A stretch of DNA of 64,000 nt, taken from assembly GCA_905215555.1 (NCBI GenBank), contig CAJMQU010000005.1, positions 1 through 64,000 on the forward strand, given 5' to 3'. The position numbers and the translations under genes are program-made. The stretch is from an uncultured bacterium (GTDB lineage Bacteria; Bacteroidota; Bacteroidia; Bacteroidales; Bacteroidaceae). The notes below the pieces were generated by a model. It worked only from the letters and a program-made list of their open reading frames with translations. It was not told the DNA's origin and searched no databases. Below are positions 54,501 through 62,375 of the stretch, one piece after another; position 1 is the first letter of the stretch, and the number at the start of each line of letters is the position of its first letter.

Positions 54501-54639
54501 TTTTATATTCAGAAGGGCCTAGTGCCAGTTCCGCTCCGGAATTATCAGCAGTACCTATCTGCCAGACCACTTTTGCAGCAGTTGCGCACACGGCACAACA
54601 AGCAACGATAAAAAAGGATACCAGTTTTTTCTTATTCAT
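51514..54639 (-). CDS. GH92 alpha-mannosidase with an N-terminal lyase-like domain
   Basis: A 1041-residue exported enzyme (signal peptide CAVCATAAK). Residues of about 25-215 begin VVWQIGTADNSGAEL and contain LPYVLPGPDDTWGG and GGWIVFDQIRLEG, which resembles the C-terminal carbohydrate-binding domain of PL4 rhamnogalacturonan lyases. A linker region follows (215-305). The GH92 catalytic part spans about 310-1035, with VDTKIGTAHSRWM, the catalytic Glu in EGNSWQLSYFVPQD, and the acidic cluster in GDEDQGQMSAWFVMAALG. The added domain probably binds the substrate. It lies upstream of the second GH92 gene, with 4-bp overlap. Confidence 0.88.
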   Translation of the reverse strand: MNKKKLVSFFIVACCAVCATAAKVVWQIGTADNSGAELALGPSEYKKFLAHDFGYEDRYFLVGTSVDKTDLPYVLPGPDDTWGGTWGTSGWRTHDVNILFGVEKLPKRGEWKLIVDLVDANPNRSVVKLVVNSVEKKFEIKGNSEKVLGGELQDAKEQILEFPISASDLKKGGNAVTISVLEGGWIVFDQIRLEGSDGLVLEKNNEYAFLRNVSPAGYEIELDGINVQPLLVDVEHLSGNPELSVKLDGTDVFAAKMDTARYVFEVPMPAVKKNKKSEYQVFVNGQLLEKGTVLRSPQKKQTFADYVDTKIGTAHSRWMIAPGPWMPFSMVKLSPDNQNMGWQAGYQPTFETLGCFSHIHEWTMGGLGMMPTNGKLFTRVGDQFRPDEGYRSRIDKKTEETPLGYYKVFLTDTEILAEVTATERASFQKYTFPKDKDGRVMIDLHIQAEYDYNLQEVDVRKVSDYRIEGRSHQLSPRPHVWSDDADQEYVVNFVIEFDAPIKKVGGWKNDQLLDEEYITGKDLKEAGLYVEFDTQKHPVVQARTGVSLVSIANASENLQKEISDKFGWNFEAVVQNQKDVWNGVLDRLAISTNDRMEKVRFYTNMYRALCRNLWSDVNGEWVSPDEKVRKFTNPEHVALGCDAFWNTFWNLNQFWNLVTPEWSSKWVNSQLTLYDANGWLAKGPAGMEYIPVMVAEHEIPLMVSAYQMGIRDYDAEKAFEAMKKMQTTPATHVAGGFAGNRDLVPYMKYKYVPIELGRFSNTLEYSYDDWTVGQMAKALGKYTEYATFNERGYWWKNAVNPENGYAHMRDSAGNFVPDFDAFQTGRNHHYVEGNSWQLSYFVPQDVPALIDIIGEKAFVDRLNWGFEVSEPWRYNAPNDQYWDYPVVQGNQQSMHFAFLFNWAKKPWLTQKWSRSIVDKYYGYGVANAYLGDEDQGQMSAWFVMAALGLFQTDGGCSLDPIYEIASPLYEKVVIDLGKRYNRGETFTIEAKNVSRKNKYVQGATLNGQKLDRFFFPASELLKGGELILEMGDKPNESWGIQ

Positions 54640-54756
54640 AATGAGTCTTGAATCTTTAAATCTAATCTATACTCTTTTCCACGCCCTATCACAAGAAGGC
54701 TTATTTTATTATTCCCAAAAACAATCTTTACTTATCCCTAAAATCAAAACTAACCC

Positions 54757-55860
54757 TTATATCTTCTTATCTATCTGTTGCAAAGCAAAAGCATAGGCCC
54801 CCAAAGCAATAGCCTTGTTCGCTCCTAAAGTTGAAATTGCCACCCCAATACGTTTGGTACAATCATAGGGAACTTTTTTATCGGTAAAAGGCACTTGAAC
54901 CCAACTGCTTGTATTCTCCAAAAACCTTTTATGCTCACTCGCTTCCATCAGATTACAAACTTCCATCTGCAAACAGTTGAACTCCCTTCCCGCAAAAGTT
55001 GAAATGGAACGGCGCATCTCACGCATCATACCCGGCAAGATATACTTCGCGGCACCAGCCACCCCGCCCCCTATCACTACCATGCCATCCATAATGTGAA
55101 GCGCACTTACAATGGCAGCGCCAGCCATCTCACCCAATTCGTCGAAACTTTTCAGAGCTGCCTCCCGGTTTCCCTCGCGGACACCTTCAGCAATATCACA
55201 GATATCTTTCGGCGTCAGCTCACCAACCTTTTCACCGCTCAATTCACTGTATACACGGCGTACGGCACGAATACTAACACTCTCTTCCGCAATCAAGTCA
55301 GTGTACTTCTTGTTCCGCATAATCCAGACATCACCACCACAGCCGTTATCACCGGTCAACAGGCAATTGTCAATCACTACCCCTGCACCAAAACCGGTTC
55401 CCAATGTGATGCCCAGCAGATTTTTATAACGCTTCGGGTTGCCGGCAGCTTCAAGTTCTTCATTAACAGAAGGCAAGATTCCTGCCAACGCCTCACCATA
55501 AGCGAACAGATTTCCATCATTATTGATAAATACCGGAATACCGAATTTCTCTTCCAAAAAAGATCCTAAAGCCACCCCACCACGGAAAACCGGAAAATTA
55601 GGCAGATCACCTATCACTCCGTTCTTATAGTCAGCCGGACCGGGGAAAGCAAAGCTAATAGCTACCGGCTCATCATCCAATTGTTCTTTTACCAAAGAAA
55701 ATCCCCGTTGCAGAGCAGCCAGGCACTCTTCCAAATTATCCGACACTGCCGGACAGCAGACAGGGGTTACAATGTCTTGATTTCCACGAATAGCCGAAAA
55801 GACAAAGTTCGTACCTCCGGCATCCAAGGTCATCACAGCACGTTGGTCATGTCTATACAT
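54757..55860 (-). CDS. ROK family hexokinase (PUL 2)
   Basis: A 367-residue cytoplasmic ROK kinase. The ATP loop is TLDAGGTNFVFSAI (residues 11-24), the catalytic Asp lies in VFINNDGNLFAYGEAL, and the second phosphate motif is GITLGTGFGAGVVIDN. The canonical zinc-binding Cys cluster is not present; the corresponding region reads GDNGCGGDVWIMRNK. The next gene upstream is a mannose-6-phosphate isomerase (34-bp gap), so phosphorylation of mannose is the likely role. A 117-bp gap separates it from the large GH92 gene. Confidence 0.86.
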   Translation of the reverse strand: MYRHDQRAVMTLDAGGTNFVFSAIRGNQDIVTPVCCPAVSDNLEECLAALQRGFSLVKEQLDDEPVAISFAFPGPADYKNGVIGDLPNFPVFRGGVALGSFLEEKFGIPVFINNDGNLFAYGEALAGILPSVNEELEAAGNPKRYKNLLGITLGTGFGAGVVIDNCLLTGDNGCGGDVWIMRNKKYTDLIAEESVSIRAVRRVYSELSGEKVGELTPKDICDIAEGVREGNREAALKSFDELGEMAGAAIVSALHIMDGMVVIGGGVAGAAKYILPGMMREMRRSISTFAGREFNCLQMEVCNLMEASEHKRFLENTSSWVQVPFTDKKVPYDCTKRIGVAISTLGANKAIALGAYAFALQQIDKKI

Positions 55861-55894
55861 ATTATATCAGATTTTTATTAATGTCATTCTCCGG

Positions 55895-57625
55895 TCAAAA
55901 TTTCACATAAGCCTTGATTGTAGCACATTCTTTCCCCACAGACTCACCATAAGGAGCAATCGTGTATTCGCCTACGCTCGCCGGAATGATAAAAGTTTCT
56001 GCATAATGCACAACAAAAGGTTTAAAGGCATTTGTAGGACTTTCAATGATAGCCTCCTCACCTTCCACCAGATTCAACACGTTCACACTATTATTCGTAT
56101 AATGCTTAACGGATTTAGAGAACCAGTGACGATGCGTTCCGATGAATTCGTTAGGATGCAATCCCGTGCACTCTTCTTTCCAGCCGTCGCCCTCCGCCAC
56201 TTGAATAAAATGATTGGCCAAATGTTCATTCACATAGTTCGTATCCCGTTTCCAGTCTATCACTTCTTTGCCTCTCTCCACATTTATAGGACGCGGTTTA
56301 CCATCCAGCCCCAAGCGCTGCCAGTCCCAAAGTTTGAAAGTGAACAAATTAGGAGTAGAACTAATTTCCAGCACAAGCGCTTCAGAACCCGAACAATGCA
56401 CAGTTCCTCCGGGAATCAGATAATGGTCATGCTTCTTGGCCGGCAACTTATTCACATACTTTTCCGTATCGAAAACAAGCTCGCCTTTCTGTGCTTCACG
56501 CAGGTCATGAATCATTTCATCCTTATCAATACCAACCTTCAGACCGAGATAAACCGAAGCTCCTTCTTTAGCATCCAGCAAATAATAGCTTTCATCCTGA
56601 GTATAATACATGCCGAAGTTTTCACGAATAAACTGTGTGGTAGGATGTACCTGTACACTCAGATTTCCGCCACCCACCGTGTCCAAAAAATCGAAGCGAA
56701 TCGGGAAATCCTTCCCGAAACGAGCCTCCACCGGTTCACCCAGCAGCTCTCTCGACTTCAACAAGACCAAATCCACAGACGGCAACTCAAATCGCACGCC
56801 ATTCACCTCGAAATAAAGACTGTTCTCTTCGGGTACACAATCAAAGCACCAACCATAGTTTTCCTTTTCAGGATCCAGACCGCATACTTCCTTCATCCAT
56901 TGTCCGCCCCAGGGAGCCGGATCAAAGAAAGGAACGACACGGAAAGGAGTTTTGATAGTTTCTTCTATTCCTTTAAAGAAAGTTTCTTTATCAATCAGCC
57001 TCGGTTCGTTTGCAATATGAGTGTCCAACCAGAAATCCACCCGCTCAAACAACCTTTCCTTATACCTGTCAAGAATCCTCCAGTCATTGAAATAACCTCT
57101 CTTATATTGCAAAGATACAGCATCTTCACGATTATCTATCCCCAAAGCCTTTACTTCGTGTGCACGGAAACGTTGCTGTATCTCCCAACGCGCCATATCC
57201 ACATAAACCACCGTGGCCTCAGCCGGAACTACCATGGCAGCACCCGCCCCCACGACAATCACTTTACCTGCTGCTTCTGCCACTTGTTTACGGGCCGCCT
57301 CCAACTTTTCCACATCAAAATAATCATTCAAGGTCAGATTCGTCACATAGCCAAAGAGAACATCATCCGTCATAAAGCGCTCTGTCATCGCTTTAATTTC
57401 ATATTCCGGCTTCATCAAGTCGCGTGTATTAATAAATAAGGTTGGCGACAATAATTCCAACTCGTTCACCACTTCTTCTTCGCGTACCCCTGTATAAAGG
57501 TCCACAGCCAAAACCATCTTACCTATGAAACATTCCGCCAGCAAGGAATGAACAGCACCCCATCCCTGAAGAATTGTTCCCGAAATCTTAGTAGAAGGGA
57601 ATCTGTCGTAATTTACTTTTCTCAT
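55895..57625 (-). CDS. manA: Class I mannose-6-phosphate isomerase with an N-terminal extra domain
   Basis: A 576-residue cytoplasmic protein. The C-terminal 350 residues fit type I phosphomannose isomerase: WGGQWMKEVCGL, the zinc-binding NLSVQVHPTTQF, KHDHYLIPGGTVHCSGSEAL, and the final cupin segment. It converts mannose-6-phosphate to fructose-6-phosphate. Residues 1-215 are additional. They resemble a Rossmann or kinase-like fold (KVIVVGAGAAMVV, YVDMARWEIQQRFR) but lack a P-loop, so the role is unclear. Bacteroides have similar long forms. It is the first gene of the ROK-GH92-GH92-MFS operon and carries the candidate operator in its 5' leader. Confidence 0.88.
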   Translation of the reverse strand: MRKVNYDRFPSTKISGTILQGWGAVHSLLAECFIGKMVLAVDLYTGVREEEVVNELELLSPTLFINTRDLMKPEYEIKAMTERFMTDDVLFGYVTNLTLNDYFDVEKLEAARKQVAEAAGKVIVVGAGAAMVVPAEATVVYVDMARWEIQQRFRAHEVKALGIDNREDAVSLQYKRGYFNDWRILDRYKERLFERVDFWLDTHIANEPRLIDKETFFKGIEETIKTPFRVVPFFDPAPWGGQWMKEVCGLDPEKENYGWCFDCVPEENSLYFEVNGVRFELPSVDLVLLKSRELLGEPVEARFGKDFPIRFDFLDTVGGGNLSVQVHPTTQFIRENFGMYYTQDESYYLLDAKEGASVYLGLKVGIDKDEMIHDLREAQKGELVFDTEKYVNKLPAKKHDHYLIPGGTVHCSGSEALVLEISSTPNLFTFKLWDWQRLGLDGKPRPINVERGKEVIDWKRDTNYVNEHLANHFIQVAEGDGWKEECTGLHPNEFIGTHRHWFSKSVKHYTNNSVNVLNLVEGEEAIIESPTNAFKPFVVHYAETFIIPASVGEYTIAPYGESVGKECATIKAYVKF

Positions 57626-57649
57626 AATTATATATACTTAATTAATTTC

Positions 57650-57664
57650 ATATGTATGAACATA
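57650..57664. promoter_or_regulatory. Candidate GntR operator, manA operon
   Basis: ATATGTATGAACATA is the exact complement of 46887-46901. It begins about 14 bp past the manA -7 box, overlapping the start of the transcript, and lies about 120 bp before the GntR start. It includes dyad-like arms TATGT/ACATA. Confidence 0.65.
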
Positions 57665-57677
57665 TTCGTATTTTGTG

Positions 57678-57685
57678 CAAAGATA
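57678..57685 (-). promoter_or_regulatory. -7 box of the manA operon
   Basis: The minus strand reads TATCTTTG, with TTTG 18 bp upstream as a possible -33. The expected start of the transcript is near 57671. Confidence 0.7.
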
Positions 57686-57743
57686 TATTCTTTAAAAATA
57701 AAACAAAAGAATCTTCGATTATTTTTTTAAGAAAAAAAAGAAT

Positions 57744-57751
57744 TATCTTTG
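57744..57751 (+). promoter_or_regulatory. -7 box of the GntR gene
   Basis: The plus strand reads TATCTTTG, 26 bp before the ATG at 57778. The divergent manA -7 box lies 58 bp away. No clear -33 is seen. Confidence 0.6.
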
Positions 57752-57777
57752 CACTATCAAAAATAAAAGAGAAAAGT

Positions 57778-58512
57778 ATGACCATGAAATTAGATCCGAA
57801 TTCCGAGAAACCTCTCCACATCCAAGCAGAAGAAGTACTCAGAAAACTCATTGAGTCAGAGGAGTACAAGAATGGGAAACTGCTTCCCAACGAGGTTCTA
57901 TTGTCTGAACAATTGCACATATCAAGAAACACGCTCCGGCAGGCTATCAACAAACTCGTATTTGAAGGCTTATTGGTCAGAAAAAAGGGACATGGCACCA
58001 AAGTTGTGCGAAAAGGTATCACGGGCGGAGTGAAAAATTGGTTAAGCTTCTCGCAAGAGATGAAAATGCTGGGTATTGAAATCAAGAATTTCGAGTTGCA
58101 CGTAAGTTTCAAGAAACCATCCGATGAAATATGTACCTTCTTTAATATAGATCCGGAAAAGGGAACCAAATGCATGGTACTAGAAAGAGTACGGGGCAAC
58201 AAAGAATATCCATTTGTCTCATTCATCTCTTATTTCAATCCGAACATACCATTGACCGGTGACGAAGACTTCACCCAACCTCTTTACGGAGTGCTTGAAA
58301 GTAAATATAATATCATTGTAAAAACCAGTAAAGAAGAAGTGTCCGCACGTCTGGCAGGAGAGTTCATCGCAGAAAAGCTGGATATAAAATCAAGCGATCC
58401 TATCTTAATAAGAAAGAGGTTTGTTTATGATATTAATGAGATGCCCATCGAATACAATATCGGATATTATCGGGCGGACAGTTTCACTTACACAATAGAA
58501 GCAGAAAGATAA
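57778..58512 (+). CDS. GntR/HutC-family transcriptional regulator with UTRA domain
   Basis: A cytoplasmic regulator of about 244 residues. I chose ATG 57778 (MTMKLDPN), which follows an A/G-rich ribosome-binding stretch and the -7 box; the frame is open further upstream but an earlier start would lie before the promoter. Residues of about 10-75 are a GntR winged helix (IQAEEVLRKLIESEEYKNG, LSEQLHISRNTLRQAINKL, GLLVRKKGHGTKV). Residues of about 95-240 form a UTRA ligand-binding domain, which in relatives binds sugar phosphates or related small molecules. It is divergent from the manA operon, and its candidate sites at 57650 and 46887 suggest repression of both PUL 2 operons. Confidence 0.88.
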   Translation: MTMKLDPNSEKPLHIQAEEVLRKLIESEEYKNGKLLPNEVLLSEQLHISRNTLRQAINKLVFEGLLVRKKGHGTKVVRKGITGGVKNWLSFSQEMKMLGIEIKNFELHVSFKKPSDEICTFFNIDPEKGTKCMVLERVRGNKEYPFVSFISYFNPNIPLTGDEDFTQPLYGVLESKYNIIVKTSKEEVSARLAGEFIAEKLDIKSSDPILIRKRFVYDINEMPIEYNIGYYRADSFTYTIEAER

Positions 58513-58609
58513 CCGTTCAGTATTAACAACAATAATGACAGCAAACAATGTTTTTCCATTGCATTATGCACGCTTTTCCTGATTATCTGTAACAGGTACT
58601 TCAAACAAA

Positions 58610-59098
58610 AAAGCACTTCCGGAAGATTAAAACCTTTGTTTATCAGAAACAGACCACCTGTTTACACGCAACAGATGGTCTGTTTTATGTAAATGCATGA
58701 TCTTTTTAGCCAAAACCGACTATCTTTTCTACGAAAACAAGCAATCTTTTATTTGCCAAGGCTCCACCCTTTGCACCATAAGGTTATACCTTTTGCCCCA
58801 AAGGGTAATACCATCGACTAAAAAGGGTGTAGCCTCTCCGAAAAGCAGACGATATTTTTCTATCCCGAAACAAACAGCACACTAAGTGAAATAATCGTTT
58901 TTCAAGAAAGCATTTTGATATTCCGTCAATAAGATTTATATAAAATAGAAATCCTTCCCTAAAGTATTATTTTACCGTCATCCAGCATCAGTTCGCATTC
59001 TTCAAACAGAGAATCCCTGCGTTCTTCCGCTCCACTTACTCCTCCCCATCAAAAGAAAGAAACGTGAGACATCAGGAATATCACTTTGTCATTTTGAT
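58610..59098 (+). repeat. Noncoding repeat element, copy B (about 489 bp)
   Basis: This element resembles 5011-5498 in order, spacing and length. It begins near CACTTCCGGAAGA, then a perfect 7-bp inverted repeat (CAGACCA 58650-58656, TGGTCTG 58676-58682). Degenerate units of 21-22 nt start at 58672, 58694, 58715, 58737, 58759, 58781, 58803 and 58824, the last containing GGGTGTAGCCTCTCC as in copy A. An AT-rich tail ends with TTTGTCATTTTGAT (59085-59098). It fills the gap between the GntR gene and clpS, and no gene is visible within it. Confidence 0.75.
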
Positions 59099-59160
59099 TA
59101 TCACTTTGTCTCCAATATATATTTGATGAACGTATGCAAGACAATGTGCCTCTTTTTTTA

Positions 59161-59168
59161 TACTTTTG
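59161..59168 (+). promoter_or_regulatory. Possible -7 box of clpS
   Basis: TACTTTTG fits TAnnTTTG, but lies only 8 bp before the clpS ATG at 59177. Transcription from it would leave almost no leader. No -33 TTTG has the proper spacing. Confidence 0.35.
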
Positions 59169-59176
59169 TCCCCATC

Positions 59177-59485
59177 ATGGAACAGCAACAATCATCTTTC
59201 AAAGAAAAAGAGCGCACCGGCCTGCGCGAACCGCGGCGCTTCAAAGTGATAATCTACAACGACGACTTCACTACAATGGAATTTGTCGTGAAGATACTTA
59301 CTACCGTGTTTTACAAATCACCGGCAGAGGCAGAAGTGCTGATGATGCAGGTACATAAGAGCCAATCGGCAGTGGTAGGCATCTATACATACGACATTGC
59401 ACAATCGAAGGTGCAAAAAGCCACCCGCATGGCACGCAGCGAAGGTTTTCCGCTCCGGCTCACCGTTGCACCGGAGGAAGAATAA
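59177..59485 (+). CDS. clpS: ATP-dependent Clp protease adaptor ClpS
   Basis: A cytoplasmic protein of 102 residues if started at 59177 (MEQQQSSFKEK); the frame is open further upstream (ATG at 59123), but the upstream text is hydrophobic and unlike ClpS. The core has the family motifs YNDDFTTMEFVVKIL, which lines the N-degron binding pocket, then MMQVHKSQSAVVGIYTYDIA and EGFPLRLTVAPEEE. ClpS recognises proteins with destabilising N-terminal residues and hands them to ClpA. It is followed by clpA after 15 bp and aat after that. Confidence 0.92.
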   Translation: MEQQQSSFKEKERTGLREPRRFKVIIYNDDFTTMEFVVKILTTVFYKSPAEAEVLMMQVHKSQSAVVGIYTYDIAQSKVQKATRMARSEGFPLRLTVAPEEE

Positions 59486-59500
59486 AGAAACAGAAAAAAT

Positions 59501-61729
59501 ATGGATATACAAAATACAGAACATGTGAGCAGTGCATTTTCCTCTGCACAAAGAAAAGCGCTATCCTACCGGCACGAATTCATCATGCCCGAACATTTGC
59601 TGAGTGCATTTCTGGAGCAATCTCCTTTTTTAAATGCCCTGCAGGAATTCTTCTGTGACGTTGAGGAACTTTCCTTCTCGTTAGAGACTTACTTCACGGA
59701 AGAGTTAGAAAGCATCCCCGAAGGTGTGGAGTATGAATTGGAAGTTTCAGCACAACTGAACGAACTCATACAACATGCCTATCTGATGGTGAACTATTCG
59801 AGTGCCGAAGAACTGAATGTCCCGCATTTGGTGCAGGGAACGCTTCAGTTACAGGAATCCTGGGCAGCCCATTTCCTGAAAGAAATCCTCGGAGAAGACT
59901 TACCGGAATTTCTCAGTTCGCTTATTTCACAATACGAAGAAGCGGAAGAAATGGACTATGAACAAACCGCCACGCAAGAGAAGAGCGAGCCCTGGCGGAA
60001 TTACGTAACTTGCCTGAATGACTGTCTGGAAACACACAATCCACTTATCGGACGCGAAGCCGAACTGGAACGCACCATTCAGGTACTCTGTCGCAAAGAG
60101 AAAAACAACCCGCTGCATGTGGGCGAACCGGGTGTCGGCAAGACCGCCCTCGCCTACGGGCTGGCTGCACGCATCGAAGCAGACGATGTTCCCGAACGAC
60201 TCTCGGGCTGCCGCATCTACGAACTGGATCTAGGAACCCTGCTGGCCGGTACACAATACCGGGGCGATTTCGAGAAACGCCTGAAGACCATCATGGAAGG
60301 TGTGCGAAGCGAAGGCCACGCCATTATCTACATAGACGAAATACACAATCTGATAGGTGCCGGACGTACCGGAGACGGTTCTATGGACGCTTCCAATATG
60401 CTGAAACCTTATCTGGAAGGAGGAGATATCCGCTTCATCGGTTCCACCACCTACGAAGAATACAATCGTTACTTTGCCCGCAGCAAAGGACTGGTACGCC
60501 GTTTCCAGCAAATAGACATACTCGAACCGAGTATTGAAGAAACCATCCACATAGTAGAGGGGCTGAAAGAGAAATATGAAGCATTTCACGGTGTGACCTA
60601 TCAACCCGACGTCATCCCTTATGCGGTAAAAGCAAGTGCCCGTTATATCAACGACCGCTTCCTGCCCGACAAAGCTATCGACCTGGTGGATGAGGCGGGC
60701 GCCTGGCGCGAAATCCACCCCACCTCTTCTGAAGAGCAAACCGTGGACAAAGCCTTGATAACCGATGTACTGGCCCGCGTCTGCAAAGTAGATGCACTTG
60801 CCATGAAAGAGGAAGATACCGCTTCGCTCGAAACCCTGTATGCACGCATCAGCAGCAAGATCTACGGTCAGGAAGAAGCTGTCCGACAAGTAGTGGAAGC
60901 CGTACAAATGTCGAAAGCCGGACTACTGGATGAAAACAAGCCGTTGGCAAGCCTCCTTTTTGTAGGTCCTACCGGAGTAGGAAAAACCGAAGTTGCCAAA
61001 GTGCTGGCCGCCGAACTGGGCATCTCCCTGCAACGTTTCGATATGAGCGAATACACCGAAAAACATACCGTAGCCAAGTTGATCGGCTCACCTGCCGGTT
61101 ATGTAGGTTATGAGGACGGCGGACTACTGACCGATGCAATCCGCAAGACTCCCCATTGTATCCTGTTACTGGACGAAATTGAGAAAGCACATCCCGATGT
61201 GTTCAACATCCTGCTGCAAGTGATGGACTATGCCGTGCTTACCGACAATAAAGGCCGGAAAGCCGACTGTCGCCACGTGGTGCTTATCATGACCTCAAAT
61301 GCCGGTGCTCAATATGCCCGTCAAGCATCCATCGGATTCAGCAGCCAGATTACAGCCGGAGAGGCCATGCTGAAACAGGTTAAGAAAACTTTCAAGCCGG
61401 AGTTCATCAACCGTTTGTCGGCTACAGTCGTCTTCCACGATATGAGCCGGGAAATGGCCTCGCTCATACTCGACAAGAAACTCGGAGAACTGAGCAGCAA
61501 ACTCGCAGCACGCCAAGTAGAAATGGAATTAAGCCCCGAAGCCCGTGACTGGTTATTGCAACGAGGATTCTTGCCTGAATACGGTGCGCGGGAAATGGAT
61601 CGTGTGATAGCTTCACACCTGAAACCGTTACTGATGCGCGAGATTTTGTTCGGCAACCTGAAATCCGGCGGAAAAGCCTGTGTACAAGTAGAGAAAGAAA
61701 GCTCAAAACTACAAATCTTAACGAAATAA
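59501..61729 (+). CDS. clpA: ATP-dependent Clp protease ATP-binding subunit ClpA
   Basis: A 742-residue AAA+ unfoldase. Residues 1-150 form the ClpN double-repeat domain to which ClpS binds. The first AAA module has Walker A GEPGVGKT (208-215) and Walker B IIYIDEIHNL. The second has Walker A GPTGVGKT (about 488) and Walker B ILLLDEIEKAHPDV, and the C-terminal D2-small domain closes the protein. It unfolds substrates and feeds them to ClpP, which is not in this window. It is the middle gene of the clpS-clpA-aat operon, and aat starts 4 bp after its stop. Confidence 0.94.
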   Translation: MDIQNTEHVSSAFSSAQRKALSYRHEFIMPEHLLSAFLEQSPFLNALQEFFCDVEELSFSLETYFTEELESIPEGVEYELEVSAQLNELIQHAYLMVNYSSAEELNVPHLVQGTLQLQESWAAHFLKEILGEDLPEFLSSLISQYEEAEEMDYEQTATQEKSEPWRNYVTCLNDCLETHNPLIGREAELERTIQVLCRKEKNNPLHVGEPGVGKTALAYGLAARIEADDVPERLSGCRIYELDLGTLLAGTQYRGDFEKRLKTIMEGVRSEGHAIIYIDEIHNLIGAGRTGDGSMDASNMLKPYLEGGDIRFIGSTTYEEYNRYFARSKGLVRRFQQIDILEPSIEETIHIVEGLKEKYEAFHGVTYQPDVIPYAVKASARYINDRFLPDKAIDLVDEAGAWREIHPTSSEEQTVDKALITDVLARVCKVDALAMKEEDTASLETLYARISSKIYGQEEAVRQVVEAVQMSKAGLLDENKPLASLLFVGPTGVGKTEVAKVLAAELGISLQRFDMSEYTEKHTVAKLIGSPAGYVGYEDGGLLTDAIRKTPHCILLLDEIEKAHPDVFNILLQVMDYAVLTDNKGRKADCRHVVLIMTSNAGAQYARQASIGFSSQITAGEAMLKQVKKTFKPEFINRLSATVVFHDMSREMASLILDKKLGELSSKLAARQVEMELSPEARDWLLQRGFLPEYGAREMDRVIASHLKPLLMREILFGNLKSGGKACVQVEKESSKLQILTK

Positions 61730-61733
61730 TAAT

Positions 61734-62375
61734 ATGGTTCTCCAGTTGACTGACGAAATCACATTTCCCGATCCGCACTATGGTGAGCCCGACGGATTTC
61801 TGGCAGTAGGCGGTGACCTCTCCATCGACCGCCTTATCCTTGCCTACTCCAACGGGATATTCCCCTGGTACGCTTTCCGTGAAGGCATGATACAATGGTG
61901 GTGCCCGATGGAGCGTTTCGTTATTTTCCCGGATGAAATCCATATCTCCCACTCCATGCGCACATTTATCAGAAAAGGAGAATACGACCTCAGCGTCAAC
62001 CAGGCTTTCCACGAAGTAATCCGCGCCTGTGGCGAGCAAAGAATGAATATGGAAGGCGCCTGGCTTGGTGAAGACATGATAGCTGCCTATACACGGATGC
62101 ACGAACAGAATTTTGCCGCCAGTGTAGAAGTATGGGAAAGTGAACGCTTGGTAGGAGGGCTATACGGAGTAACTTTAGGAAGATGCTTCTTCGGCGAAAG
62201 CATGTTCTCACTGGTTCCCAACGCATCCAAATTAGCCCTTATTTACCTGGCGCAAATCTTCCGCGAAAATGGAGGCGAACTGATAGATTGCCAGTTTGAG
62301 ACGCCACATCTGAAATCAATGGGCGGAAGATATATCAGCTATGAAGAGTATATGGAATACTTGCGGAAGGATTAA
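61734..62375 (+). CDS. aat: Leucyl/phenylalanyl-tRNA-protein transferase
   Basis: A 213-residue cytoplasmic enzyme that transfers Leu or Phe from aminoacyl-tRNA to proteins with N-terminal Arg or Lys. It thereby creates N-degrons for ClpS and ClpA. Motifs include FPDPHYGEPDGFLAVGGDLS, GIFPWYAF, QWWCPMERFVIFP, FAASVEVWESERLVGGLYGV and FFGESMFS. The gene follows clpA by 4 bp, so the operon encodes the degron-making enzyme, the adaptor and the unfoldase. Its end overlaps the convergent yaaA gene by 4 bp. Confidence 0.95.
   Translation: MVLQLTDEITFPDPHYGEPDGFLAVGGDLSIDRLILAYSNGIFPWYAFREGMIQWWCPMERFVIFPDEIHISHSMRTFIRKGEYDLSVNQAFHEVIRACGEQRMNMEGAWLGEDMIAAYTRMHEQNFAASVEVWESERLVGGLYGVTLGRCFFGESMFSLVPNASKLALIYLAQIFRENGGELIDCQFETPHLKSMGGRYISYEEYMEYLRKD

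Noticed and set aside
56006..57439. A 477-codon open frame on the plus strand, antisense to manA
   Set aside because: It lies entirely within manA, which has clear isomerase motifs, a promoter and an operon. The antisense text lacks domain-like features and is rich in His, Phe and Arg, as expected of a shadow frame.
57652..57777. An upstream start for the GntR gene (ATG at 57652)
   Set aside because: It would precede the -7 box at 57744 and add 42 basic residues absent from the family. The ATG at 57778 fits promoter and domain.
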